A stretch of 64,000 bases of DNA. It comes from Pseudomonadota bacterium. GTDB taxonomy: Bacteria > Desulfobacterota > Desulfovibrionia > Desulfovibrionales > Desulfomicrobiaceae. The position numbers were made by a program, and so were the translations under genes. The stretch is taken from contig JAHIQM010000002.1 in the NCBI GenBank assembly GCA_018902545.1, positions 62,001-126,000 on the forward strand, given 5' to 3'. The notes beneath the pieces are model-generated. The model was not told the DNA's origin and did no database searches. It was given only the letters and a program-made list of their open reading frames with translations. Numbering within the stretch: the stretch's first letter is position 1; every line of letters starts with the position of its first letter. This document shows, piece after piece, positions 27,615-35,664 of this stretch.

Positions 27615-29038
27615 ACGCGATGACAGCCCTGTGCAAAGGATGTGCGCTTCTTGTCCTGCTGGGGGGCCTCGCCGGTTGCGCCACGGTGGACTTTGATCAG
27701 TCAGTGGCCAGGACCAACACCCAGGCCGCAGGCTTCACCCACGGTCAGCTCGCGCTGGCCCGTGACGCCGCGCAGCGCGACGCCATGGCCCTGCGGGCGT
27801 CCGAGTTGCTGTCCCGGCCGCTGAGCGAACCGGCCGCAGTGCAGCTGGCCCTGGCGAACAGCCCCTCGTTTCAGGCCCTGCTGGCCCGGAACTGGGCCAG
27901 CTCGGCCGATGCGGCCCAGTCGGGACGCCTGGCAAACCCTGTCTTCTCCTTCGAGCGTTTCCATGTTCTGGATGAAGTCGAGTTCGGCCGGCTTCTGAGC
28001 ATTGGGCTGCTCGATCTGCTGACCTTTCCGGTGCGCCAGGGCGTGGCGAAATCGCGTGTTGCGGCCGAAGAGCACAGGCTGACCCGCGATGTGGTGCGAC
28101 AGGTCACCGAGGTGCGTGGGGCCTGGGTGCGGGCCCTGGCCGCAAACGAGCGCCTCGGCTATGCGCGGCAGGTCTTTACTGCCGCCGAGGCTTCTGCCGA
28201 GCTGGCTCGCCGCATGCAGCAGGTCGGCAATTTCAACACCATCGAGCGGGTCAGGCAGCAGGGTTTCTATGCCGACGCGGCCACGCAGCTCGCCCTGGCC
28301 CGGCACGAGGCGACCGCCCGGCAGGAGGAGCTTATCCGCCAGTTGGGCCTTACCGAATCCCAGGTACCCCTGCTCATGCTGCCTGCTCGCCTGCCTGACC
28401 TCCCGGAGTCTGCACGCCAACCGGAGGACGTGAGCTCGGCGGCGCGGGACGGCAACCTCGATGTGCGCCTGGCGCAGGCCGAATTCGAGGCTGCGGCCAA
28501 GGCCCAGGGGCTCGGCCGCGTGACCAGCCTGGTCGATGTGGAGGCGGGGCTGCGACGCAACACGATCTTTGACAATGACTCCGGAGACAGGGCCACGGGA
28601 CGTGGTTACGAGCTGGACGTGACGCTGCCCCTGTTTGATTGGGGCGGCATGAAACGCGAGGCCATGAACGCGCGCACCCTGGCCGCCGGCCATGAGCTCG
28701 AGGCCGCCCTGCGCGGGTCCGGGTCCCGGCTGCGGGAAGGCTACTCGGCGTACCGCACCGCCCACGACATAGCTCGCCACTACCGGGAGGAGATCATCCC
28801 CCTGCAGCAGGTCATGGCCGAGGAAAACGTGTACCGTTACAACGCCATGCTCATCGGGGTTTTCGAATTGCTGGCAGACGCCAGGGAGCGAATCCGCGTG
28901 GTGCAGGCCGGCATTGATGCCCTGGAGGAGTTCTGGCGGGCGGACGCGGCCCTTGAGGCCGTGATCATGGGCACTGGGGGCGGTGGCGAACTTGCGGGCC
29001 CCGCGCCGCAAGGGGAGGCCGGCGATGCTGGACACTGA
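27611..29038 (+). CDS. TolC-family outer membrane efflux lipoprotein
   Basis: The 475-residue product has a lipoprotein signal ending at LAGC (C23). Two long helical repeats are typical of outer membrane efflux proteins; GYELDVTLPLFDWGG near 325-340 is a typical TolC strand-helix junction. It would form a trimeric outer membrane channel. No RND pump or membrane fusion protein lies in the operon, so it either borrows partners encoded elsewhere or has a specialised role. It starts within the stop of the upstream small protein, and the multicopper oxidase follows 30 nt later. Confidence 0.88.
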   Translation: MNAMTALCKGCALLVLLGGLAGCATVDFDQSVARTNTQAAGFTHGQLALARDAAQRDAMALRASELLSRPLSEPAAVQLALANSPSFQALLARNWASSADAAQSGRLANPVFSFERFHVLDEVEFGRLLSIGLLDLLTFPVRQGVAKSRVAAEEHRLTRDVVRQVTEVRGAWVRALAANERLGYARQVFTAAEASAELARRMQQVGNFNTIERVRQQGFYADAATQLALARHEATARQEELIRQLGLTESQVPLLMLPARLPDLPESARQPEDVSSAARDGNLDVRLAQAEFEAAAKAQGLGRVTSLVDVEAGLRRNTIFDNDSGDRATGRGYELDVTLPLFDWGGMKREAMNARTLAAGHELEAALRGSGSRLREGYSAYRTAHDIARHYREEIIPLQQVMAEENVYRYNAMLIGVFELLADARERIRVVQAGIDALEEFWRADAALEAVIMGTGGGGELAGPAPQGEAGDAGH

Positions 29039-29068
29039 TTTTTTTGCGGACTAGACAGCGAGGTCAAC

Positions 29069-30481
29069 ATGAATTCCAGAAGACGATTTTTGCAGGCTGC
29101 CGGACTGGCGGGCGGGGCCCTGGCCGCATCGGCCGTGTCCCGCGTCGCCCTGGCCGGGCTGCCGGAGGCGGTGGTGCAGACCTCGCCGGATACCATGCCG
29201 CCTCTGCACCCTCCGACGGGGTGCCCCTACAATCCGGTCGTGACCTTGAATGGCTGGACCCTGCCTTGGCGCATGAACAAGGGCGTCAAGGAGTTCCACC
29301 TCGTGGCCGAGCCCGTGGTGCGCGAGCTTGCTCCGGGGCTCAAAGCCCATCTGTGGGGGTACAACGGACAGAGTCCGGGGCCGACCATCGAGGTGGTGGA
29401 AGGCGACCGCTTGCGCATTTTCGTGACCAACAGGCTGCCCGAGCACACCAGCATCCATTGGCACGGCCAGCGCCTGCCCAATGGCATGGACGGCGTCTCA
29501 GGCCTGACCCAGCCCGCGATCCAGCCGGGCAAGACCTTCGTGTACGAATTCGTGGCCCGTCGGCCCGGCACCTTCATGTATCACCCGCACGCCGACGAGA
29601 TGACGCAGATGGCCATGGGCATGATGGGCTCCTGGGTCACGCATCCCAAGGCGAAGCACCCTCTGATCGACGAGGTGGACCGCGATTTCGTCTTTCTCCT
29701 GAACGCCTACGACATCGATCCGGGGAGCTATACGCCGAGGATCATGACCATGCTCGACTTCAACCTGTGGAGCTGGAACAGCCGGATTTTTCCGGGCATC
29801 GACTCCCTGAACGTGCGTCTGCACGACAAGGTCCGCATCCGCATCGGCAACCTGACCATGACCAACCACCCGATGCATCTGCATGGGCACGAATTCCTGG
29901 TCACGGGCACGGACGGCGGCCCCACCCCCAAGGGCACGCGCTGGTACGAGGTCACCACGGACGTGGCAGTGGGTCAGATGCGGCAGATCGAATTCGTGGC
30001 CGACGAGGAGGGCGACTGGGCCTTCCATTGCCACAAGAGCCACCACACCATGAACGCCATGGGGCACGACGTGCCGACCATGATCGGCGTGGACCATACT
30101 GGCCTTGCGCGCAAGATCACGTCCCTGATCCCGGACTACATGGTCATGGGCGAGCGCGGCATGGCCGACATGACCGAGATGGAGATGCCGCTGCCGGACA
30201 ACTCCATCCCCATGATGACCGGCCGCGGGCCTTTCGGGAGCGTCGAGATGGGCGGCATGTTCAGCGTGGTCAAGGTGCGCCGGAACCAGAAGCGCGGCGA
30301 TTATTCGAGCCCCGAGTGGTTCAGCCATCCGCCCGGAACGCAGGCCTATGAATTCGGCGGTGCATTGGCAGAGCCGGCGAGGGACTTTTCGGCCGGAGGA
30401 CAGTCCATGCCCAGGGCGCAGGAACCCGGCAACGAAATCGAGCTCAAGGTGCGCAAACCCGGACACGCCGGGCACGAATAA
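29069..30481 (+). CDS. Tat-exported multicopper oxidase (CopA/CueO-like)
   Basis: The 470-residue product starts with a twin-arginine signal (SRRRFLQ at 3-9, then a hydrophobic stretch to about 29). All four copper motifs are intact: HWHG (130-133), HPHAD (172-176), HPMHLHGH (267-274) and HCHKSHHTMNAM (320-331). They supply the type 1 site (Cys321, axial Met331) and the trinuclear centre. A methionine-rich C-terminal part (about 370-405: MVMGERGMADMTEMEM and further) resembles cuprous-oxidase substrate regions. It probably oxidises Cu(I) in the periplasm. It lies between the TolC-like and cupredoxin genes. Confidence 0.93.
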   Translation: MNSRRRFLQAAGLAGGALAASAVSRVALAGLPEAVVQTSPDTMPPLHPPTGCPYNPVVTLNGWTLPWRMNKGVKEFHLVAEPVVRELAPGLKAHLWGYNGQSPGPTIEVVEGDRLRIFVTNRLPEHTSIHWHGQRLPNGMDGVSGLTQPAIQPGKTFVYEFVARRPGTFMYHPHADEMTQMAMGMMGSWVTHPKAKHPLIDEVDRDFVFLLNAYDIDPGSYTPRIMTMLDFNLWSWNSRIFPGIDSLNVRLHDKVRIRIGNLTMTNHPMHLHGHEFLVTGTDGGPTPKGTRWYEVTTDVAVGQMRQIEFVADEEGDWAFHCHKSHHTMNAMGHDVPTMIGVDHTGLARKITSLIPDYMVMGERGMADMTEMEMPLPDNSIPMMTGRGPFGSVEMGGMFSVVKVRRNQKRGDYSSPEWFSHPPGTQAYEFGGALAEPARDFSAGGQSMPRAQEPGNEIELKVRKPGHAGHE

Positions 30482-30491
30482 GGATGCGACC

Positions 30492-30971
30492 ATGATTATA
30501 CTGCGAGCGGCCTTGATCCTGTTGTTCTGCGCGGGCATGGCCTGGAGTCACGGCACGGAGCACGAATCGGTCACGCCCGTCCTGCGTGAACAGCAGGAAT
30601 GGGGAATCGCGGGCGACACCGACGCCGTGACCCGGACCGTGTCGGTGCGCATGCTCGACACCATGCGCTTCGTGCCGGATGAAATCGAGGTGCGGCTGGG
30701 AGAGACCGTACGTTTTGTCGTCAGGAACGAAGGCCGGATGATGCACGAATTCGTCATCGGCACGCAGGTCGAAAACAAGGCTCACGCGGCGCTCATGCTC
30801 AGATATCCGAACATGGAGCATGAAGCAGCGCACATGGCGCATGTCGCGCCGGGCAGGGAAGGCGAGGTCGTCTGGCTTTTCAACCGGCCCGGAGAATTCG
30901 AGTTTGCCTGCCTTATTGCCGGGCATTATCAGGCGGGCATGATCGGAATTATCCGTGTTGTCGGGCAATGA
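30492..30971 (+). CDS. Periplasmic cupredoxin with His/Met-rich insert
   Basis: The 159-residue product has a signal peptide (about 1-19). The plastocyanin-like domain has a complete type 1 copper ligand set: H85 (MMHEFVIG), C140, H145 and M150 (FACLIAGHYQAGMIG). Between strands, residues 98-118 carry several histidines and methionines (NMEHEAAHMAHV) that could bind Cu(I) transiently. It would carry copper or electrons for the neighbouring oxidase. It starts 10 nt after the oxidase stop with AAGGA upstream. Confidence 0.9.
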   Translation: MIILRAALILLFCAGMAWSHGTEHESVTPVLREQQEWGIAGDTDAVTRTVSVRMLDTMRFVPDEIEVRLGETVRFVVRNEGRMMHEFVIGTQVENKAHAALMLRYPNMEHEAAHMAHVAPGREGEVVWLFNRPGEFEFACLIAGHYQAGMIGIIRVVGQ

Positions 30972-31007
30972 CCTGTTTTTGAACACTCTGACTTTAGGAG
31001 GAACGCC

Positions 31008-31346
31008 ATGCTGAGATGCACGCGCATCATGCTCATGATCTTGTGCGCTTTTTCGTTCTTTATGCCCGTCAAATTCGCGTCTTCCCAAGTGCTGGGAGAG
31101 CCTGTCCTTGTGGTGGCGCAAAGCGATATGACGCGGGGCGATGTCAAAAGGATCGACAAGGAAAACAAGAAGATAACCATCAGGCACGATGAAATCAAGA
31201 ACCTGAACATGCCGCCCATGACCATGGTTTTCCAGGTCAGGGACGCTTCGCTGCTCGATAGGGTGCGCACCGGGGACAAGGTCCGGTTCCGTGCCGTGGA
31301 AGAGGGCGGGACGCTCGTAATCACCGACATGCAACCCGATTTCTGA
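31008..31346 (+). CDS. CusF-like periplasmic copper-binding protein
   Basis: The 112-residue product has a signal peptide (about 1-26) and the small OB-like CusF domain: GDVKRIDKENKKITIRHDEI then NMPPMTMVF. The copper ligands H60, M71 and M73 correspond to CusF H36, M47 and M49. CusF's Trp44 position is methionine here (M68), a variant common in the wider family. It would deliver Cu(I) or Ag(I) to exporters. AGGAGGAAC precedes the ATG. It is the last gene of the copper operon. Confidence 0.88.
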   Translation: MLRCTRIMLMILCAFSFFMPVKFASSQVLGEPVLVVAQSDMTRGDVKRIDKENKKITIRHDEIKNLNMPPMTMVFQVRDASLLDRVRTGDKVRFRAVEEGGTLVITDMQPDF

Positions 31347-31670
31347 TCCGGGCGATCCGCCTGTCGAAAAATCAAACACGCTCAAGGCATGGGCTTCCCC
31401 CGCGACGTCAAGGGTCTGACTGGACATCAGGGCAGGTTCTCGCGTTCGACCAGGCGCACCAATCAAAGGGCTTGGATGTTTATCCCTTTTTTATTGTTTT
31501 GACGGAACAATCGACCTTGATTGATATTTTCCGAAAATAATGAAAACAAAATGGACGACACAATCCTTTACGGCATGGGTCTTGATAGGATTATTTAAGC
31601 GAAATTCCGTTGTCGCCCATAAAAACCAATTGCCAGACAGCCACTGAACCATAACGTTTGCGAGTCGCGG
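31347..31670. other. Intergenic stretch between copper operon and kinase
   Basis: About 320 nt. It contains a probable terminator (31465-31492) and then an A+T-rich stretch (31490-31640) with several TATAAT-like hexamers but no clear -35 partner, presumably the kinase promoter region. No small ORF with a ribosome-binding site is seen. Confidence 0.4.
31465..31494 (+). terminator. Probable terminator of the copper operon
   Basis: The stem AAAGGG / CCCTTT (31465-31470 with 31484-31489) with a 13-nt loop is followed by TTTATTGTTTT. The stem is short, and it is 118 nt after the last gene. Confidence 0.5.
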
Positions 31671-34559
31671 ATGCCCTCTCACCTCCCATCGGATGACCGC
31701 TGCTTGGCCGGAAATACCGGACCAGAACGAGAAGAACACCTGCGCGACGCGCTGATGAACGCCCCCGTCGGATTCTCCATGGCCGCGCCGGGCGGAGGGA
31801 TACTTTTCGCCAACCCGGCCCTGGCCAGGATGTTCGGGTACGACACGCCCGAAGAGTTGCTGGCTGACGCACCTCAAATCATCACTAGCCTCCATGACGG
31901 CACCGGCACGTCCCCCACAAACCGGGAATTGCGCCTCCAGCACAGGGACGGATCGTTCATCTGGGTGTCCGGAAGCACCAGAATCGCATACACCCCGGAC
32001 GGCGACATTTCGCACTCGCAGACCTTCACTGCCGACATTTCCGAGGCCAAACGCATGGAAGCCGCCCTGCGAGCCAGGGAAGAAAGTACGTCCCTGCTTG
32101 TCGGCAGTCTGCCGGGCATGGCCTTCCGCCGCCGCAACGACAGCGACCTGAGCATGGATTTCGTCTCCGAGGGCTGCCTGGGCCTGACGGGATACAGCAG
32201 TGAGGAACTGCTGCACGGCAGTCGCCTCTCGTTCAACGACCTCATCCTTCCCGAGTACCGGCAAAAAGTCCGGGAAAACTGGAATAAAGGCATTCAAAGA
32301 CGCGCCCCGGTGCAGATCGAATTTGAGATCATGACCGCCGACGGCCAGCCCAAATGGGTCTGGGAAGTGGGTATCCCCGTGCAGGCGCCCGGCGGCGAGG
32401 CTGAGACCCTCGAAGGGCTGATCATCGACATCACCCCTCGCAAGTTCGCGGAAAAAAACTCGCTCCTGCGGGAAAAGGCACTGGAACTCGCGGCCGCGAC
32501 CTCCCTTGAACTTCTGCTGGAGCCGGACCTGGATCAGTCCATGGTCAGGGTCCTGGCCTGCCTCGGCCAAGGCACGGACACGGACCGGGTTTACGTCTTC
32601 AGGAACCATGCGAATGAAGAATCCGGCGTGGTGCTGACCAGTCAGATCTATGAATGGGCGCGGCCGGGAATTCCCGTCCAGCTCGACAACCCCGATCTGC
32701 AGAACCTGCCCATGAACGAAATCACGCCCCGCTGGCTAAAGGAACTGCGCGACGGCCGATCCATCAGGGGACTGGTCAGTGATTTTCCCGCTGCGGAGCG
32801 AATGATCCTCGAACCGCAGGGCATCGTCAGCATTCTGGTGGTGCCCATCCAGCTGCACGGCAGGCTGTGGGGCTTTCTGGGTTTCGACTCGGTGCGTTCA
32901 CCCCGTTGCTGGACGCCTATCGAGGAGCATGTCCTGAACATCGTCTCCGCCAGTCTGGGCGCGGCCATTGCGCGCAGACAGGCGCAAGAGGAACTGGGCA
33001 ACACCAACCGGACCCTCATGACCATCCTCGACAGCCTCCCTGTCAACGTCTACGTGGCCGACCTCACGACCTACCGCATCCTGTTCATGAACCGTCATAT
33101 AAAGGAAAGCTTCGGGCGCGACTGCACCGGAGAACTGTGCCACGCGGCGTTCAACCACGAGTCCACCCCCTGCGGCCATTGCACCAACAGCCGCCTGCTG
33201 GACGAACACGGCCGCCCGGCAGGGGTCACCGCCTGGGAATGCTTCAACTCCGTGACCGGAAAATGGTACAGAAACTTCGACCAGGCCATCCCCTGGATCG
33301 ACGGGCGCCTCGTGCGCATCGAGATCGCCATGGACCTAAGCGATCGCAAACAGGCGGAAAAGGAACTCCTGTGCGCCAGAGACCTGGCCGAAGCCGCAAA
33401 CTGCGCCAAGTCCGAATTCCTGGCCAACATGAGTCACGAACTGCGCACCCCTTTGAACGGAATCATGGGCATGCTCCAGCTCCTGCAACTGACGGAATTG
33501 ACAGCGGTCCAGGAAGACTACACGGACACGGCCATCCTGTCCTGCAACAGGCTGGTGCGACTCTTGACCGACATCCTCGACCTCTCGCGCATCGAGGCGG
33601 GCAAACTTACCATCCAGAGCACGCCCATGGCCCTGTCCGAATTGCTGCGTCAGACAAGCGACCTGTTCTTGCCCATTGCCCGGGAAAAAGGACTTGTGCT
33701 GAGCTTCGAACTGGACCCGGACGTCCCGGAGCATGTCCTCGGCGACGCAACTCGCCTGCAACAGGTTTTGAGCAACATGGTGGGCAACGCCATCAAATTC
33801 ACCCATGCTGGCGCGGTCACCGTCGAGGCATCCCTTCTTCCGGCCTTGCAGCGCGGCCAGTCCCGGGTGTTCTTCTCCGTCGCCGACACCGGCATCGGCA
33901 TCCCCGACGACAAGCTGAACAACCTCTTCAGACCCTTTTCCCAGATCACGGAAGGATACACCCGCAGCTACCAGGGCGCAGGCCTTGGCTTATCCATCTG
34001 CAAACGACTGGTGACCTTCATGGGCGGAAACATTTCCGTGGTCAGCGAGCCCGGAGCAGGCACGACCATGTCTTTCAGCGTCACCTTCGGCACCGCCGCA
34101 CCGAACACCGCGTCCGCGCCTGGCCGCGAGACCTTTTTCGCCCCCGCTCTGGACGGCTTGAAGGTGCTCATGGCCGAAGACGACCATTTCAGCGGCATTC
34201 TGGGCATGAAGCTCCTGGGGGCGTTCGGGGCCACGGTCAGGCATGTGCAGAATGGACAGCAAGCCCTCGAAACCCTCGAAAACGAGGCCTTCGATCTTGT
34301 GCTCATGGATGTGCAGATGCCGGTCATGGACGGCGTCGAGGCCACGCGCCGCATCCGCCTGGGCGAAGTCGGAAACGCCGCAAAAAACACCCCCATCATT
34401 GCCATGACCTCCTACGCCATGGACGGCGACCGGGAAAAATTCCTGCAGGCGGGCATGAATGCCTATGTGGCCAAGCCTGTGGACATCAAGGACCTGATGA
34501 GTGCCATCTCGGAAATGCTGAGCAGGAAAATATCGGGTGCAGCGCAAGGCAGCCACTGA
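31671..34559 (+). CDS. Multi-sensor hybrid histidine kinase (PAS-PAS-GAF-PAS-HisKA-HATPase-REC)
   Basis: The 962-residue cytosolic kinase lacks a signal peptide or membrane helix. A first PAS is at about 20-130 and a second at about 135-265. A GAF-like domain at about 280-440 (IVSILVVPIQLHGRLWGFLGFD) is followed by a third PAS at about 450-565 holding a cysteine cluster (CTGELCHAAF..CGHC). HisKA has phospho-acceptor H589 in [15 protein letters not shown]. HATPase has GTGIGI-type and [10 protein letters not shown] boxes. The receiver has D880 in [11 protein letters not shown]. The C-x2-C pair may bind metal or heme. No response regulator with an output domain is adjacent, so the relay partner is elsewhere. 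Confidence 0.93.
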   Translation: MPSHLPSDDRCLAGNTGPEREEHLRDALMNAPVGFSMAAPGGGILFANPALARMFGYDTPEELLADAPQIITSLHDGTGTSPTNRELRLQHRDGSFIWVSGSTRIAYTPDGDISHSQTFTADISEAKRMEAALRAREESTSLLVGSLPGMAFRRRNDSDLSMDFVSEGCLGLTGYSSEELLHGSRLSFNDLILPEYRQKVRENWNKGIQRRAPVQIEFEIMTADGQPKWVWEVGIPVQAPGGEAETLEGLIIDITPRKFAEKNSLLREKALELAAATSLELLLEPDLDQSMVRVLACLGQGTDTDRVYVFRNHANEESGVVLTSQIYEWARPGIPVQLDNPDLQNLPMNEITPRWLKELRDGRSIRGLVSDFPAAERMILEPQGIVSILVVPIQLHGRLWGFLGFDSVRSPRCWTPIEEHVLNIVSASLGAAIARRQAQEELGNTNRTLMTILDSLPVNVYVADLTTYRILFMNRHIKESFGRDCTGELCHAAFNHESTPCGHCTNSRLLDEHGRPAGVTAWECFNSVTGKWYRNFDQAIPWIDGRLVRIEIAMDLSDRKQAEKELLCARDLAEAANCAKSEFLANMSHELRTPLNGIMGMLQLLQLTELTAVQEDYTDTAILSCNRLVRLLTDILDLSRIEAGKLTIQSTPMALSELLRQTSDLFLPIAREKGLVLSFELDPDVPEHVLGDATRLQQVLSNMVGNAIKFTHAGAVTVEASLLPALQRGQSRVFFSVADTGIGIPDDKLNNLFRPFSQITEGYTRSYQGAGLGLSICKRLVTFMGGNISVVSEPGAGTTMSFSVTFGTAAPNTASAPGRETFFAPALDGLKVLMAEDDHFSGILGMKLLGAFGATVRHVQNGQQALETLENEAFDLVLMDVQMPVMDGVEATRRIRLGEVGNAAKNTPIIAMTSYAMDGDREKFLQAGMNAYVAKPVDIKDLMSAISEMLSRKISGAAQGSH

Positions 34560-34665
34560 TCTCCAGGGTCATCCCGCCAAACATCCCGCAGAGATGCGCT
34601 GTACCATGCGCTGCAAAAAGTCTGACACATATTGCAGCCGCTGACATTGTGTGACAGAAAAAATT

Positions 34666-35664
34666 ATGCTCCGCTTAATCCCCTTCATCATCCTCCTGGC
34701 CTTGTTTGCGACGGCGGGCCCTTACACCGCAAAGGCTGACGGAAAAACCGGCAAAAAAGTGCTGATCGTGCACAGTTACGACCGCAATTTTGCCTGGACA
34801 GCTGACATCCATGACGCCCTGGAACGGATGTTTGCAAAGCATCAAATCCAAATGCGCACCATGTTCATGGACGCCAACATCAACCACGACGAGGCCAGCC
34901 TCACAGCCGCGGGACAGAAAGCGACCGATCTGGTGGACAGCTTCAGGCCGGACGTGGTCATAACCAGCGACGACGATGCGCAGCAGTATTTCGCGGCACG
35001 GTTTGCAGGCGACAGCTCGGCCCCGGCCTTCGTTTTCTGCGGGGTCAATCAGGACCCGGCGCGGTACGGCTATCCCGCGATCAACGTCACGGGCGTCGTC
35101 GAGGAGCTTGCCTGGAGCGAAAGCCTGAAGCTGCTGCGCCGCCTGGACCCGGGCATCCGCAGGGTCGCGGTGCTCCTGGACTCCAGGTCATCAAGCCTGG
35201 CAGCGGTCCGTCCGATGCGCGCCTCGACCCCGGCCGACATCGAAGCCGAATGGATCATTGTCGATACCTACCAAAAATGGCGACAGCTGGTTGAATCCAG
35301 CAGTGCAACCCACGACGCCCTGGCCATCGTGAACTATCACGGGCTGACCGATGCCGAGGGCCGGATTGTCCCAAGCCAGGAAGTCATGCACTGGACCCGC
35401 GAGCATGCAAACATCCCCTCCCTGGGATTTTTCGACTACACCGTCGCCGACGGAGCCCTCTGCGGCGTGATCCAGACCGGATTCGAGCACGGGACCCTGG
35501 CGGCAGACATGGCCCTGCGCATCCTGAGCGGCGAACGCGCCGCAGACATCCCCATCGTGAGCACAACGCGAGGCCTGACCATGCTCAACCTGAAAATGGC
35601 CAGGAAACTGCGCATCGACATCCCGGAAAATCTCCTTCAGGAGGCGACAGCACTTGTGGAATAA
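34666..35664 (+). CDS. Orphan ABC_sub_bind-type periplasmic binding protein
   Basis: The approximately 332-residue product has a signal peptide (MLRLIPFIILLALFATAGP). It has the two-lobed periplasmic binding protein fold of the PF04392 type: KVLIVHSYDRNFAWTADIHDAL, FRPDVVITSDDDAQQYF and FVFCGVN. A GTG at 34651 is an alternative start. No ABC permease or ATPase is present. Its C-terminus overlaps the next kinase by 11 nt, and that kinase's own periplasmic domain is a paralogue of this protein. It is therefore more likely a ligand-sensing partner than a transport component. Confidence 0.85.
   Translation: MLRLIPFIILLALFATAGPYTAKADGKTGKKVLIVHSYDRNFAWTADIHDALERMFAKHQIQMRTMFMDANINHDEASLTAAGQKATDLVDSFRPDVVITSDDDAQQYFAARFAGDSSAPAFVFCGVNQDPARYGYPAINVTGVVEELAWSESLKLLRRLDPGIRRVAVLLDSRSSSLAAVRPMRASTPADIEAEWIIVDTYQKWRQLVESSSATHDALAIVNYHGLTDAEGRIVPSQEVMHWTREHANIPSLGFFDYTVADGALCGVIQTGFEHGTLAADMALRILSGERAADIPIVSTTRGLTMLNLKMARKLRIDIPENLLQEATALVE

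Noticed and set aside
26711-31346. Genomic island integrated at tRNA-Ala carrying the copper operon
   Set aside because: No direct repeat of the tRNA 3' end was found downstream, there is no integrase, and the GC content of the operon matches the genome. The remnant at 26945 is only weak support.
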